Shown here: one piece after another, positions 17,779-27,819 of the stretch
How positions within the stretch are numbered: position 1 is the first letter of the stretch
Layout: every line of letters begins with the position of its first letter
From: Tildeniella nuda ZEHNDER 1965/U140
Lineage (GTDB): Bacteria > Cyanobacteriota > Cyanobacteriia > Leptolyngbyales > Leptolyngbyaceae
Direction of reading: 5' to 3'
Assembly (NCBI GenBank): GCA_019358895.1
Contig: JAHHIG010000021.1
Location: 38,334 to 102,333 of the forward strand
Length of the DNA stretch: 64,000 nucleotides
The notes under the pieces: model-generated
Seen by the model: the letters and a program-made list of their open reading frames with translations, nothing else
What the model was told of the DNA's origin: nothing
Database searches by the model: none
Program-made: the position numbers and the translations under genes

Positions 17779-17809
17779 ACCTCATCTACAATAGAGTATG
17801 AGGTTTTTT
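17779..17809 (+). terminator. Rho-independent-like terminator
   Basis: ACCTCAT (17779-17785) pairs with ATGAGGT (17798-17804) around a 12-nt loop and is followed by a run of six T. The stem is only 7 bp and modest in GC. It would end transcripts from the small gene or the tandem repeat. Confidence 0.5.
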
Positions 17810-17981
17810 CAGTGTTCACGTTTTAGACTGAGGACTTGCGGTCGTAAGAATGATGCGTCGGCAGTAAGGGTAGCCTTGAAGACATCATTGAGGACATTGC
17901 GAAACCAGCTGAGATTGCACTGTAGTTTTAGCTGTATGTGTTCCTTGAGCAACACCCTGCATTTGTGGGGCGGTTTACAAC

Positions 17982-18668
17982 ATGATGAGTGAACGATCGC
18001 TGCAGCGGCTTCGAGACCTGATTCAGCGAATTGTCGAGGCAGAGACTGACGACTTCTTTGAACTCGCTAAGATTGCGGGACTTAACCCCTCTAAAGACTT
18101 TTCTACAGCAAACTTAAGTGGTCTTGATCTCCGCTCTGCCCAACTGGAAAGAGCGAACTTCATAGCTACTAATCTTTCGCAAGCAAACCTAGCCAACGCA
18201 AACTTAGCAGAAGCCAGCCTCATTAACGCGAACTTAGCAGGCGCGACGCTCATTAATGCCAATTTGAACGGTGCTAACCTCGTAAGCGCTGACATGATGA
18301 ACGCTAACCTGGTAAGAGCACAATTGCTGAGTGCCAACCTCACAGGCGCAAACTTGACCAAAGCGAACCTGAACCACGTTGATTTAAGGCGTGCTGTGTT
18401 AATTGGGTGCAAGCTCGACTATGCCACCTTACATTTAGCGTCCTTAAACCATGTGGATTTGCGCCGCTCTAGCCTGACCAGCGCTGACTTCACAGGTGCC
18501 AATCTTTATGGCACGAACCTCAGCAATGCTGATCTGCGCTGGGCAAATTTGATTGATGTCAATCTAGCGGGTGCAACCTTCGAGAAGACGTTTCTGGGTG
18601 GCAATCAAGGGTTGACTAAGGATGTTGTAGCAGATTTAAAGCGACGTGGTGCGATCTTCGAGAGTTAG
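17982..18668 (+). CDS. Pentapeptide-repeat protein
   Basis: This 228-residue protein has a helical N-terminal cap (about residues 1-35) followed by about 30 pentapeptide repeats of the A(N/D)Lxx type (for example ANLANANLAEASLINANL) to about residue 205. These form a right-handed quadrilateral beta-helix. The last 20 residues (GLTKDVVADLKRRGAIFES) form a helical cap frequent in cyanobacterial members. Such proteins are abundant in cyanobacteria with mostly unknown roles. The start is either of two adjacent ATGs at 17982/17985. No signal peptide is present. Confidence 0.92.
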   Translation: MMSERSLQRLRDLIQRIVEAETDDFFELAKIAGLNPSKDFSTANLSGLDLRSAQLERANFIATNLSQANLANANLAEASLINANLAGATLINANLNGANLVSADMMNANLVRAQLLSANLTGANLTKANLNHVDLRRAVLIGCKLDYATLHLASLNHVDLRRSSLTSADFTGANLYGTNLSNADLRWANLIDVNLAGATFEKTFLGGNQGLTKDVVADLKRRGAIFES

Positions 18669-18709
18669 CTGACAGCCGCTTAGGTTTTGCAAAAACATCT
18701 TGGGTGGAG

Positions 18710-18723
18710 GGGGCTTAAGCCCC
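18710..18723. terminator. Palindrome after the pentapeptide gene
   Basis: GGGGCTTAAGCCCC is a perfect 14-bp palindrome 42 bp after the stop codon. It can form a short stem and may take part in termination, although no T-run follows. Confidence 0.35.
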
Positions 18724-18828
18724 TTGTTGGAGAGATGGAGCCTTAAAGTCTTCTGACGCAGGGCATCTCTGGCACAATCATCTCTGGCACAATGGAGTTG
18801 AGGCAAATGATGTTAAGAGGCTGCGAAC

Positions 18829-19452
18829 ATGAGGTATCTGTTTGAACTGAGTGCGGAGCAGTATGTCTACCTTGAAAATTTGGGCGACCAAGCGCGTGTG
18901 ACAACTAGCAGCAGCAGCTCAGGACAGCAGCAGCAGTCAAGTAGTAGTTTACAAACAGGAACCTGGACTGTACCACCAGAAGCCTTTCGAGCGGCGATCG
19001 GGGTTGTGGTTAGGCTGCACACCGCTCAGGGCGAACGTTTTTTACACATTCAGGGTGGTCGCTTGAGCCTTTTGTCTGACGCTTCTCCTTTGGCTGAGGC
19101 TCAATCCATCCCAGTACAAGCGGTTGCTCATGTGCCTGAAACCTCACTGCCCTCAATGCCACCGATGCAGCCGATGGCACCAATGACGATGGACAATATG
19201 CAGATGGGGCAAAACGCGATGTCGATGCAAATGGGCAATATGCGATTGAGCATGACCCCGATCGCACGATCGCAAGACAATCGATCGCAAGACAATCGAT
19301 CGCAAGACAATCGATCGCAAGACAATTCACCAGCCAGTCAATCAGGCGCATCTGGAGCACCCGCTGTGCAGCGAAAATTTTGTAGCCAGTGTGGTGTGGG
19401 GTTTCAGCCGAGCGATCGTTTTTGTGCAAACTGCGGACATCGGCTTGACTAA
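18829..19452 (+). CDS. Zinc-ribbon protein with Ser/Gln-rich and Met-rich linkers
   Basis: This 207-residue protein ends with a zinc-ribbon, KFCSQCGVGFQPSDRFCANC (two CxxC pairs, about residues 183-203). The N-terminal part (to about 90) has a compact fold with YLFELSAEQYVYLENLG and a Ser/Gln-rich loop. A Met/Gln-rich stretch and four tandem RSQDN units follow before the zinc-ribbon. No membrane segment is present. The zinc-ribbon suggests nucleic-acid or protein binding, but no function can be assigned. It is convergent with the sensor kinase at 19481. Confidence 0.8.
   Translation: MRYLFELSAEQYVYLENLGDQARVTTSSSSSGQQQQSSSSLQTGTWTVPPEAFRAAIGVVVRLHTAQGERFLHIQGGRLSLLSDASPLAEAQSIPVQAVAHVPETSLPSMPPMQPMAPMTMDNMQMGQNAMSMQMGNMRLSMTPIARSQDNRSQDNRSQDNRSQDNSPASQSGASGAPAVQRKFCSQCGVGFQPSDRFCANCGHRLD
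19267..19326 (+). repeat. Four in-frame 15-bp repeats containing CGATCG
   Basis: The unit CGATCGCAAGACAAT occurs four times in a row without a mismatch and encodes RSQDN x 4 in the zinc-ribbon gene. Each unit starts with the HIP1 core CGATCG. Exact identity points to recent slippage expansion. Confidence 0.9.
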
Positions 19453-19480
19453 ACGATAGCGACCGGGTAAGTCGCGTTAG

Positions 19481-21799
19481 TCAAACAGGGTATGCTTCAC
19501 TGTCGGCTAACGGCAACGTAAACCAAAATTGAGAGCCTTTGCCGGGGCAACTAGTGACACCGACTTGTCCACCGTGCGCCGTGATGATTTGCTTGCAGCG
19601 ATGTAACCCTAGCCCAATGCCAGTCAGATGCTGGTTGTCGATGCCCCGAATGTAGAGATGGAAGAGGCGATCGCGTTGGTCTTGACTCATGCCCCTGCCG
19701 TTATCGGCGATTGTGCAATGGATCATACTCGATGGGTTTAGGGATGCTGATCCGGCGATCGCGGCGCTCACCGTCAGCGTTAAACCGGGTGCATTGTGCT
19801 TCACAGCGTTGAGCAGCAGGTGCTCAAACACCTCCTGCAGTTGAGATGAGTCTGCATAAATGGGTGGCAGATCTGACGATATTTGATCGTTGAAAGTGAT
19901 CTGGTTTTCGGTCAGCAGCGAGTCTAGTTTTGCGCGCGCGCGGTTCATCACCGTGTGGAGGTGAAGCGGCTGGCGTTGCAGCACGGTAGTGGACGTATCA
20001 TTGGAATGTCCTTCTAGCAGTGCATGCAGTAGATTGAGCTGGTGATCACAGCTTTGAATCATGCGATCGACTTTCACGCAAGGCACAGGCATCGCTGAGC
20101 AATCATTGTTTTTACTTCTTAAACTTTTCAGCACCATCAACATCCCTTGCACTGGGGTTCGCAAATCGTGAGCGACCGCGTGCAGCAGCACATCTTTGAC
20201 TTGATTGAGGCTTTGCAACTCTTGCATTCGCTGTTGTAGCTCAGCAGTGCGCTCCTGCACTTGTCCTTCTAAGCTGGCAGTCAGGGTTTGAAGGTGCTGA
20301 TAGAGTTGTCCCTGCTGAAGCGCAATTTCAACCTGAATAGCGAGTTGTTCGAGAAGATTGATTTCTAGAGGCTGCCAGTGACGCGGTTCAGAGCACTGAT
20401 TGACTATAAGGATGCCGAACATTTGACCGCACACCATGATGGGTATGCAGATGCTTGCCTTGACCTGGCAATAACGGTGGTATTCAGCGATTAGGGGCGG
20501 GTGTTCTACCTGGTCAATGTCGTCGATCGCGCGAATTGGCTTTGCACCACAGGGGCGATCGGACGACTCTTGCTTAAAGAGCAACTCTACTTCTTGAGCG
20601 ACCCTCTGATCCGACATCCAGCCCCGTACAGAAGTCCAGTGAGGATCGACGGATTCTGCCACTGACAGACTGTGCCCGGACATATCCAGGCGCGTGATGA
20701 ACACCCGATCGGCTTGCAATAGCTGCCTAACTTCAGCCACTGCGGTATTGAGAATCTCTTCTAAATCGAGCGATCGCCGAATCCGCTGTGCCGTTTGAGC
20801 CAGTAAGCGTTCACGTTCCGCTGCAAACCCCAGTTGTATTTCTGCCTGCCGCTGCTCGGCAATGCTTGCTGTCAGCATCAGCGCGATGCCCATCGTGACA
20901 CCAACAAATGCCTGGAGCAGAAAAATTGCCTGCTCTACGTTGCCATTGGCATCCATCAAGAGCGGACCTTTGGACTGCGCTAAGCCCCAAAACGCGAAAC
21001 AAGAAACGACAAAGCCACTCAGCACCGTACCTTGTTGCCCAAACCGTAACGCTGCCCAAACCATCAGGGCAATGGGCAAGTATTCTAGCGGATAGCGAGC
21101 TACACCTGGCTCCATTGGAGCAAAGAACACAAACCCACTCAACGTCAACAGCAACGCGACCCACAACAATGCCTCAAGGATGCGCCAATGAGCGCTTTGG
21201 TTCTGCTGCCCTTGCTGCCTTAAAACGGTTGAGGCGCGTGTCCGCAGCGAAAGATTGCTGAATGAAGCGTGACTGAGCCAAACCAGTAGAAGTGGAGTGG
21301 TAATCAGAATGCCAATACCATCACCAAGCTCGATCGACCACCAATGAAAGCCAAATTCACGCCAGGGACGAAGACCTGTAATACACGCATTCAGAGTACT
21401 GATGGTAGCGTTGGGCATTGGAGACAGAACAACTGCCAGTGCCAGAAAGCTCAAGGTATCCCGAAGACTATTGAAAGCTGGAGACCAGCCTGCCCGTTGG
21501 AGTAGCGCTTTGCCCACGATCGCGCTGAGCGTAGTACCGATCGCCGCGACGATCGCCACAAGCCACCCGGCACCAATCGATAGAGCAAACAAAAAACTTC
21601 CCAGGCTCACGCCTACCCAGGCAGTCTTGTTGCTCAACAGCAACACACTCAAAGCAACGCCCGCTGGAAACCAGATCGGTGATGCTTCCAAACTCGGGTG
21701 CATCACCAAAACCGTTAACCTGCCCGATAGGAAGCAGGCTAATGTAATGAAAGCAAGCTTGAGCAAGGATGTGCCCATTTGCACTAAACTAAGCTCCAC
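19481..21799 (-). CDS. MASE1-GAF sensor histidine kinase
   Basis: This 772-residue membrane kinase has an N-terminal MASE1-type sensor with about eight helices (residues 10-315; includes SPIWFPAGVALSVLLL). A GAF domain (about 335-500) follows with QADRVFITRLDMSG and a bilin-type Cys-free pocket. A short coiled coil leads to the HisKA domain with phospho-acceptor His544 (AHDLRTP). The HATPase domain (about 640-765) shows IADNGRGMS and GIGLGLHRCKQI. No receiver domain or cognate regulator is adjacent, so the partner must be encoded elsewhere. MASE1 kinases sense signals in or near the membrane; the ligand is unknown. Confidence 0.92.
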   Translation of the reverse strand: MELSLVQMGTSLLKLAFITLACFLSGRLTVLVMHPSLEASPIWFPAGVALSVLLLSNKTAWVGVSLGSFLFALSIGAGWLVAIVAAIGTTLSAIVGKALLQRAGWSPAFNSLRDTLSFLALAVVLSPMPNATISTLNACITGLRPWREFGFHWWSIELGDGIGILITTPLLLVWLSHASFSNLSLRTRASTVLRQQGQQNQSAHWRILEALLWVALLLTLSGFVFFAPMEPGVARYPLEYLPIALMVWAALRFGQQGTVLSGFVVSCFAFWGLAQSKGPLLMDANGNVEQAIFLLQAFVGVTMGIALMLTASIAEQRQAEIQLGFAAERERLLAQTAQRIRRSLDLEEILNTAVAEVRQLLQADRVFITRLDMSGHSLSVAESVDPHWTSVRGWMSDQRVAQEVELLFKQESSDRPCGAKPIRAIDDIDQVEHPPLIAEYHRYCQVKASICIPIMVCGQMFGILIVNQCSEPRHWQPLEINLLEQLAIQVEIALQQGQLYQHLQTLTASLEGQVQERTAELQQRMQELQSLNQVKDVLLHAVAHDLRTPVQGMLMVLKSLRSKNNDCSAMPVPCVKVDRMIQSCDHQLNLLHALLEGHSNDTSTTVLQRQPLHLHTVMNRARAKLDSLLTENQITFNDQISSDLPPIYADSSQLQEVFEHLLLNAVKHNAPGLTLTVSAAIAGSASLNPSSMIHCTIADNGRGMSQDQRDRLFHLYIRGIDNQHLTGIGLGLHRCKQIITAHGGQVGVTSCPGKGSQFWFTLPLADSEAYPV

Positions 21800-22270
21800 A
21801 CGCAGAGCAGCGATCGCGACATTGACAGCAGGCTTGCTTTGCGTCTCATCATTCTCCTCACTCTCTTCGGACAGTATCCAGCTTTAGATTGGCGCGTCAG
21901 ACCATTGGGTGGCTTCCCCCATGTGGATGAGCAAACTGAGAAGGAAGAGAGGGGAACCATTATTTTCCTGTTTCTGCTGTTGGTTCAACGTGAACACCGT
22001 AAAGGAGTGAGGGGCGATCGTTGTGGCGAGTGGACGTAGCGGGGAAACCTACGGCAGTGTAGAGCTACGAACAGACTGCCAGAAACGGAGCATTCTAGCA
22101 AGCTAAGGCTCTTGCGTGGAATCAATAGTTTGCCTATAACGCTGCTAGATGCGTCTTTCAACAGATTGCATTGTGTTTGTGTTTGGCAGAGGATTACAGT
22201 AGCTTACGAAGTCGTCTTGCACCTGAAACCGTTAGATACCACGTTCCAAGCGCCCCACAGGAGATCCACG
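21800..22270. other. Divergent region between kinase and GST genes
   Basis: These 471 bp hold the promoters of both divergent genes. The open frames inside (from 21839 and 22112) lack ribosome sites and family resemblance. No other feature was recognised. Confidence 0.4.
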
Positions 22271-23062
22271 ATGTTAGAGCTATACCAGTTTGAGCTATCC
22301 CATTACTGTGAGAAAGTGCGGTTTATCCTTGATTACAAAGGGCTGGCATACCGCAAGTTTGAGGTTACACCTGGCATGGGTCAGATTGATTTGTATCGGA
22401 TGTCTGGGCAACGACAGGTGCCTGTTCTAAAGGATGGTAGCGAGATCATCGCCGACTCCACTGCGATCGCCGAATACCTGGAACGACAGTATCCGGATAA
22501 ACCGTTGATACCGACCGATCCCAAGCTGCGTGGTTTGACGCTACTGATTGAGCAGTGGGCAGATGAGTCGATCGGCTTAAATGCCCGCAAAGTCATGATT
22601 GATGCTCTAAACCATAGCCAGAACTTTCGCACAGCGTTTTTGCCAAGCTCAGTGCCCGATGTTGTCAAGAATTTGATTGGTGCGGTTCCCAATGAACTGC
22701 TCAGCGCGTTGGGGCAAGGTGTTGGACTTGGATCAGACACGATCAAAACGGCAACTGAAGCGGTGAAACGCGATCTAGCATCGCTTTGCTTCTTGCTGTA
22801 TGACCAACCCTACCTGGTGACTGACCACCCCACACTGGCAGATTTTGCGGTGGCTGGGTTAAGCATGTACCTGAAGTTTCCCGCTGGCAACTACCTCGAA
22901 ATTCCAGATGCGCTGAAAGACAGGGGCGTTCCCGGCATTGGGGATGTGGGCATTTTCGAGCCGTTCTTTAGCTGGCGCGATCGCCTTTACGCTGATTATC
23001 GCAAGCCACTTGTAGGTTCTCCTAGTGGTAGCGGCTCACCCAACACGATCAATATTGATTGA
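22271..23062 (+). CDS. Glutathione S-transferase family protein
   Basis: This 263-residue protein has an N-terminal thioredoxin-fold GST domain (LYQFELSHYCEKVRFIL at residues 3-19, RQVPVLKDG and the ADSTAIAEYLE motif) and a C-terminal all-helical domain. The ATG at 22271 follows AGGAGA with proper spacing; the longer frame from 22112 has no ribosome site. The sequence SHYCEKV around the N-terminal helix suggests a Ser or Cys active site. The cytosolic enzyme would detoxify electrophiles or act as a glutathione-dependent reductase. It is followed after about 100 bp by a peroxiredoxin, another redox protein, but co-transcription is uncertain. Confidence 0.88.
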   Translation: MLELYQFELSHYCEKVRFILDYKGLAYRKFEVTPGMGQIDLYRMSGQRQVPVLKDGSEIIADSTAIAEYLERQYPDKPLIPTDPKLRGLTLLIEQWADESIGLNARKVMIDALNHSQNFRTAFLPSSVPDVVKNLIGAVPNELLSALGQGVGLGSDTIKTATEAVKRDLASLCFLLYDQPYLVTDHPTLADFAVAGLSMYLKFPAGNYLEIPDALKDRGVPGIGDVGIFEPFFSWRDRLYADYRKPLVGSPSGSGSPNTINID

Positions 23063-23167
23063 GGCTACTTTGACTGTAGGGACGTTACCTGCACGTCCCT
23101 ACGACGTTCAGCGAGAGCAAGCGGATAATGTTAACTTACATTAAGCAGTTATTTAAGTTGATTGGTT

Positions 23168-23716
23168 ATGTCTCGTCGCTTTTTGCTTAAGCTTCTGGTT
23201 ACGGTTTGCCTTTCTCTGTTTACGGTTTTCAGTCCCGCGATCGCAGCCAACGCCCTCGGTGGAGCACAACTGCCCCTTAATCAAGTCGCTCCTGCTTTTA
23301 CGCTGCCCACCAACACAGGAGCTGGCACGGTTTCACTGGCTGACTACCGGGGAAAGTGGGTGGTGGTCTACTTCTATCCCAAAGATTTTACGTCTGGTTG
23401 CACATTGGAGGCACGGCGTTTTCAGCAAGATTTGCCCAAGTACAGCGATCGCAACACGCAGATTCTAGGCGTTAGCGTTGATTCAGTTGCATCCCATGCT
23501 GAATTTTGCGATTCCGAAGGGCTAAAATTTCCGCTGCTGGCAGATACAGACGGTTCTGTTAGTAAAGCTTATGGCTCGTGGATGGGTGTTGTTGCCCTCC
23601 GTCATACCTACATTGTTGACCCTGACGGTGTGCTTCGAGCGACATTTACTGGCGTTAACCCTGCCATCCACAGTACAGAAGTACTTGCTAAACTGAGCGA
23701 ACTTCAAGCAGCGTAA
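23168..23716 (+). CDS. Exported PrxQ/BCP-type peroxiredoxin
   Basis: This 182-residue protein (ATG 23168) starts with a signal peptide, MSRRFLLKLLVTVCLSLF, ending near AIAANA. The mature part is an AhpC/TSA-fold peroxiredoxin with the peroxidatic Cys in FTSGCTLEA. The usual PrxQ resolving Cys five residues later is replaced by Arg; another Cys in EFCDSEG may take that role. It reduces peroxides with electrons from thioredoxin, here probably in the periplasm or thylakoid lumen. Family members are 150-190 residues with the leader. It is convergent with metH. Confidence 0.9.
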   Translation: MSRRFLLKLLVTVCLSLFTVFSPAIAANALGGAQLPLNQVAPAFTLPTNTGAGTVSLADYRGKWVVVYFYPKDFTSGCTLEARRFQQDLPKYSDRNTQILGVSVDSVASHAEFCDSEGLKFPLLADTDGSVSKAYGSWMGVVALRHTYIVDPDGVLRATFTGVNPAIHSTEVLAKLSELQAA

Positions 23717-23740
23717 CGCCAGCGTCAAATCTGAACGCTA

Positions 23741-26700
23741 TCAGGCACTAAAGTAAGCAGCGGCGGGATGATACGCCACGATCGCGGTGGTAGATTGCTC
23801 TGGATACAACTGTTCGCTTTCGTCCATGTGGAGATTGATGCGTTTGGCATCCAGCAAATCCAGCAGCGTGTATTGATCTTGCATATTGGGGCAGGCAGGA
23901 TAGCCGAAGCTGTAGCGTGACCCTCGATAGCGTTGCGCCAACACATCGCGGATATTGTCCGGCTCTTCGCTACCAAAACCTAACTCACGACGAATGCGGG
24001 CATGAACCCATTCTGCCAATGCTTCTGCCATTTGCACCGCGATGCCGTGGAAGTAGAGATAGTCAGTATAGCTGTTGCCGTCAAAGAGCTTTTTGGCGTA
24101 CTCCGTTGCCACTTCGCCCATTGTGACTGCCTGCATGGGGAAAACGTCGAAGGAGTGGGGAGTGGGGAGTGGGGAGTCGGGAGTCGGGAGGTCTTTTGGT
24201 AGGTAGTAGTCGGCAATGCAGTAGCGGCGGAGGGATTTTTGGCGGGGGAAGGTGAAGGTGGCGAGGGGGGATAGGGAGTGGGGAGTGGGGAGTGGGGAGT
24301 GGGGAGTGTAGAGGTGAACGCTATTACCATCTGCCTGCGCGGGGAAGTAGCCGTAGATGGCTTGAGGATGGAGCAGGTTCTCATTGACAATGCGGTGTTT
24401 CCATTGCTCCAGGATGGGGTAGACCGTTTCTTGCAGGAATTGGTCGTACTCTTCGCGGGATTGATCGCGGGGTTTGCGGAACTGCCACTGTCCCGCGATC
24501 AATGCCTGTAAATCCAAATACCAGAAGAGTTCGTCCCAGGGAATATCGGCTGGCTGGATCACCTTCGTGCCCCAGAAGGGGGGTGTGGGACGAGGGATGT
24601 CGGGGGCGATCGCGTCGGAACGAAGAGTGTCTTCGATGGAGGGAGTAGAGAGTAGGGAGTGGGGAGTGGGGTCAGAGTTTTGAATTGCTTCCCCTGCTTC
24701 CCCTGCTTCCCCTGCTCCCTCTGCTCCCTCTGCCTTCTGCCCTCTGCCTTCTGCCTCTTCTCCCAAAAAGCCTTTCACATCGTCCCACACCCCTGCTGCC
24801 TTCGCGGGCATGAGTTTGTCCATGAAGTGCAGGTCGGAGAAAGCATCTTTGCCGTAGATGACCTGACCGTTATAGGCATTCTGGCAGTCTTCGTAGACGA
24901 ACTTGGGCGTGAGGGCGGCACCGCCGAGAATGACGGGCACGGTAATGCCGCGATCGTTGAAGACCTGGAGATTCTCTTTCATGAAGGCAGTCGATTTGAC
25001 CAGCAGACCGCTCATGGCGATGCAGTCGGGCTTGTGCTGCTCGTATGCCTCAATGATGGCATCCACAGACTGTTTGATGCCCAGGTTAACTACGCGGTAG
25101 CCGTTGTTGGACAGGATGATATCGACCAAATTTTTGCCGATGTCGTGTACGTCGCCTTTGACGGTGGCAATCACGAAGATGCCTTTTGCCTGCCCGGAGT
25201 CCTCTTTTTCCATGAAGGGTTCCAGGAAAGCAACGGCAGCTTTCATCGTTTCGGCGGATTGCAGCACGAACGGTAGCTGCATTTGCCCAGAGCCGAAGAG
25301 TTCGCCGACAACCTTCATGCCATCCAGCAAAAAGGTGTTGATGATTTGGAGCGGTGGATATTGCGCGATCGCCTGCTTGAGCAGGTCTTCTAGCCCCATG
25401 CGTTCGCCGTCAATGATGTGCTGTTTCAGGCGTTCTTCGAGGGGCAGATCGGCGATCGCGGTACGAGACGATCGCGCTTCCTTTGCCGATACGCCTTCAA
25501 ACAGCTTGGTCAGTTCTGCCAGCGGATCGTAGACGCACACATCGCCGTCAAACCGTCGGCGATCGTAAATCAGATCCAGGCAAACGGTTTGATGTGCGGC
25601 ATCGATCTTCGCTAAGGGGAGAATTTTGCTGGCGCTGACGATCGCACCATCCATACCCGCCTCGGTGGCTTCATGCAGAAACACTGAGTTCAACACAATG
25701 CGCGTTGCTGGACTCAAGCCAAAGGAAATGTTAGAAACCCCCAGCAGTATGTGACAACCGGGAAGTTGAGACCACATTTGGCGGATCGATTCGATCGTGG
25801 CGCGTCCGTTTGCCCGATCTTCTTCAATCCCGGTGGAAATAGGCAGTGCCAGCGGATCGAAGAAAATTTCGTGGGCAGGAATGCCAAATTCCAGAGCGTG
25901 ACGATAGGCGCGTTGGGCGATCGCGAACTTTTTCTCGGCGGTGCGTGCCATGCCATCTTCATCGATCGTGCCGACGACCACACCCGCACCATACTGTTTC
26001 GCTAACTCCAGCACTTTCAGAAAGCGTTCTTCACCATCTTCATAGTTTGTGGAGTTGAGCAGACACTTGCCGCCTGCCACTTTCAGCCCTGCCTCCATCT
26101 TTTCCCATTCAGTGGAATCCAGCATCAGGGGCAACGTCACGTTCGTCACTAGGCGCGATACCACTTCACGCATATCCCGCACACCATCGCGCCCGACATA
26201 ATCCACGTTCACATCAAGAATATGTGCCCCTTCCCGCACCTGCTCTTTCGCCAGCGACACCAGCCCATCCCAGTCTTCGGCGTTCAGCAGATCGCGGCAC
26301 TTCTTGGAGCCACTGGCATTCAACCGTTCCCCGATGATGAGAAAGGAGTTGTCCTGGTCGTAGGGCTGAGCGCTGTAGATGGACGCGGCGGAGGGAGTAT
26401 AGCTCAGGAGGGGACGGGGTGTAGGGTGTAGGGTGTAGGGTGTAGAGGTTCTTTCCCGACTCCCAACTCCCGACTCCCGACTCCCTTGTCTTACAGGACG
26501 CTCTTTCGGCTTCAACGTCGGCGCAATCTCCGCCAATTGTTGAATGTGATCGGGACGGGTGCCACAGCAGCCACCGATGACCTGCACGCCCAGATCTTCG
26601 ACGAAGTGCATGAGTGCCATGCGGAGTTCCATCGGGGTCAGCTTGTAGTGAGCGTGACCACCGACGTTTTCAGGGATGCCTGCGTTGGGGATGCAGGAGA

Positions 26701-27475
26701 TGACGAAGGGTGAGTTGGCAGAAAGATAGCGGATATGGTCTGCCATGCGATCGGGTCCCGTCGCACAGTTCAAGCCCAGGATATCGATAGGAAACGGTTC
26801 CAGGATGCTCAACATGGCGGTGACATCGGAGCCGACGAGCATGGTGCCCTGAAGTTCCATCGTCACAGAAACCATCAAAGGACGACGATCGCCCTTTTTC
26901 TTAAAGACTTCTTCAATGCCATTCAGCGCGGCTTTGATCTGCAACACGTCCTGCGCGGTTTCGACCAGGAACAGATCCACGCCACCGTCGTACAAGCCTT
27001 CTGCCTGTTCTGCAAACGTGGCTTTCATCGTGTCGTAGTCGATATGCCCCAATGTGGGTAGTTTGGTGGTGGGACCGATCGAGCCAGCGACGAAGCGAGG
27101 TTTTTCAGGGGTCGAAAATTCACTGGCGACTTGTTTTGCCAGCTCTGCGGCGGCTTTGTTGAGCGCATACGCCTGATCTGCCAGATCGTATTCTGCCAGG
27201 ACGATCGACATTGCCCCAAACGTATCGGTTTCAATGACATCGGCTCCGGCTGCCAGAAACTCGCGATGCACCTGGGCAACGGCTTCGGGTTTAGTGAACA
27301 CCAGATATTCGTTACAGCCTTCGTAGTCTGCGCCGCCAAAGTCTTCTGCCGTCAGGTTTTGCGTTTGCAGAGACGTACCCATCGCGCCATCAAAGACGAT
27401 AACGGGGCGATCGGGATGATGCAGGCGTTCCAGAAAGGCGCTTTTCATTGGACGTTTAGACTCAACACTTAACAT
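23741..27475 (-). CDS. metH: Cobalamin-dependent methionine synthase with repeat-derived insertions
   Basis: MetH transfers the methyl group of methyl-tetrahydrofolate to homocysteine via cobalamin. This copy has about 1244 residues. The modules in order are the homocysteine domain (residues 10-325; zinc Cys in NCATGPD and [10 protein letters not shown]), pterin domain (375-635), cap plus B12 domain (670-900; GDVHDIGKN with the cobalt-binding His), and the AdoMet activation domain (960-1244). Short tandem-repeat insertions occur in frame at about residues 329-355, 901-945, 1056-1067 and 1096-1108; they encode low-complexity Ser/Pro/Gly/Glu-rich peptides. The first two are in linkers, the last two inside the activation domain. 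The start is uncertain (27490, 27475 or 27448). Confidence 0.95.
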   Translation of the reverse strand: MLSVESKRPMKSAFLERLHHPDRPVIVFDGAMGTSLQTQNLTAEDFGGADYEGCNEYLVFTKPEAVAQVHREFLAAGADVIETDTFGAMSIVLAEYDLADQAYALNKAAAELAKQVASEFSTPEKPRFVAGSIGPTTKLPTLGHIDYDTMKATFAEQAEGLYDGGVDLFLVETAQDVLQIKAALNGIEEVFKKKGDRRPLMVSVTMELQGTMLVGSDVTAMLSILEPFPIDILGLNCATGPDRMADHIRYLSANSPFVISCIPNAGIPENVGGHAHYKLTPMELRMALMHFVEDLGVQVIGGCCGTRPDHIQQLAEIAPTLKPKERPVRQGSRESGVGSRERTSTPYTLHPTPRPLLSYTPSAASIYSAQPYDQDNSFLIIGERLNASGSKKCRDLLNAEDWDGLVSLAKEQVREGAHILDVNVDYVGRDGVRDMREVVSRLVTNVTLPLMLDSTEWEKMEAGLKVAGGKCLLNSTNYEDGEERFLKVLELAKQYGAGVVVGTIDEDGMARTAEKKFAIAQRAYRHALEFGIPAHEIFFDPLALPISTGIEEDRANGRATIESIRQMWSQLPGCHILLGVSNISFGLSPATRIVLNSVFLHEATEAGMDGAIVSASKILPLAKIDAAHQTVCLDLIYDRRRFDGDVCVYDPLAELTKLFEGVSAKEARSSRTAIADLPLEERLKQHIIDGERMGLEDLLKQAIAQYPPLQIINTFLLDGMKVVGELFGSGQMQLPFVLQSAETMKAAVAFLEPFMEKEDSGQAKGIFVIATVKGDVHDIGKNLVDIILSNNGYRVVNLGIKQSVDAIIEAYEQHKPDCIAMSGLLVKSTAFMKENLQVFNDRGITVPVILGGAALTPKFVYEDCQNAYNGQVIYGKDAFSDLHFMDKLMPAKAAGVWDDVKGFLGEEAEGRGQKAEGAEGAGEAGEAGEAIQNSDPTPHSLLSTPSIEDTLRSDAIAPDIPRPTPPFWGTKVIQPADIPWDELFWYLDLQALIAGQWQFRKPRDQSREEYDQFLQETVYPILEQWKHRIVNENLLHPQAIYGYFPAQADGNSVHLYTPHSPLPTPHSLSPLATFTFPRQKSLRRYCIADYYLPKDLPTPDSPLPTPHSFDVFPMQAVTMGEVATEYAKKLFDGNSYTDYLYFHGIAVQMAEALAEWVHARIRRELGFGSEEPDNIRDVLAQRYRGSRYSFGYPACPNMQDQYTLLDLLDAKRINLHMDESEQLYPEQSTTAIVAYHPAAAYFSA
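24152..24191. repeat. Short tandem repeat inside metH (GGGAGTG type)
   Basis: About six units of GGAGTGG/GGAGTCG with a 7-bp period lie in frame within the AdoMet activation domain and encode Thr/Pro/Ser-rich peptide on the minus strand. The reading frame is kept. Confidence 0.9.
24273..24308. repeat. Short tandem repeat inside metH (GGGAGTG type, second site)
   Basis: Five copies of GGGAGTG with a 7-bp period lie in frame in metH. Known cyanobacterial STRR families have heptanucleotide units of this kind. Confidence 0.9.
24641..24772. repeat. Compound short tandem repeat in the B12-AdoMet linker of metH
   Basis: GGGAGTG-type units are followed by cccctgctt (9-bp units, four copies), ccctctgct and then ccttctgcc/ctctgcc units. 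On the minus strand this encodes [20 protein letters not shown]. The last part is the reverse complement of the GGCAGAAGGCAGGA repeats at 37938 and 58884. Confidence 0.9.
26410..26492. repeat. Compound short tandem repeat in the homocysteine-pterin linker of metH
   Basis: Four GGTGTAG heptamers and, after a short gap, four GACTCCC/AACTCCC heptamers lie in frame. They encode [19 protein letters not shown] and related peptide on the minus strand. Confidence 0.9.
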
Positions 27476-27490
27476 CGGCTGTGCTATCAA

Positions 27491-27819
27491 CCAATTGTGA
27501 CATTACAAACGGCTGCGATGAGCTTACCAGCTTAATTTCTCAGCGTCATCTCTAGCGTCTCAGCTTCATCTAAGTTGCTGGGAGTAATTAAACTAAAGAT
27601 GATTTGGGGGATGGAGAGGGTGGAACCCCCTTCGGCTTGAGCGCTGTTCGGCTGAGCGCTCACGTTGAAGCTCAGGTCGCAAGCTGCCTGGGGGCAACGC
27701 CCCCAAACTCCCTCACAATTAATTGTGGCTACCTACTTATTGTGCAAAATTTCCGTCAAGACGGGGGCGATCGCCTCGACAGAAGAGCCGTCTGCTGGGT
27801 TAAACACCATTCATTACGG
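27491..27819. other. Gene-free stretch upstream of metH
   Basis: These 329 bp hold the metH promoter. I see no cobalamin or SAM riboswitch consensus. A GC hairpin near 27689 is listed separately; the plus-strand frame from 27604 overlaps the next gene and is not convincing. Confidence 0.4.
27689..27705. repeat. GC-rich hairpin
   Basis: TGGGGGCAACGCCCCCA can form a 7-bp stem with a 3-nt loop. The surrounding 'gggggcaacgcccccaaact' resembles a dispersed cyanobacterial repeat. Confidence 0.5.

Noticed and set aside
24659..25276. 205-codon plus-strand frame within metH
   Set aside because: It is antisense to the B12 domain of metH and starts in the low-complexity repeat.
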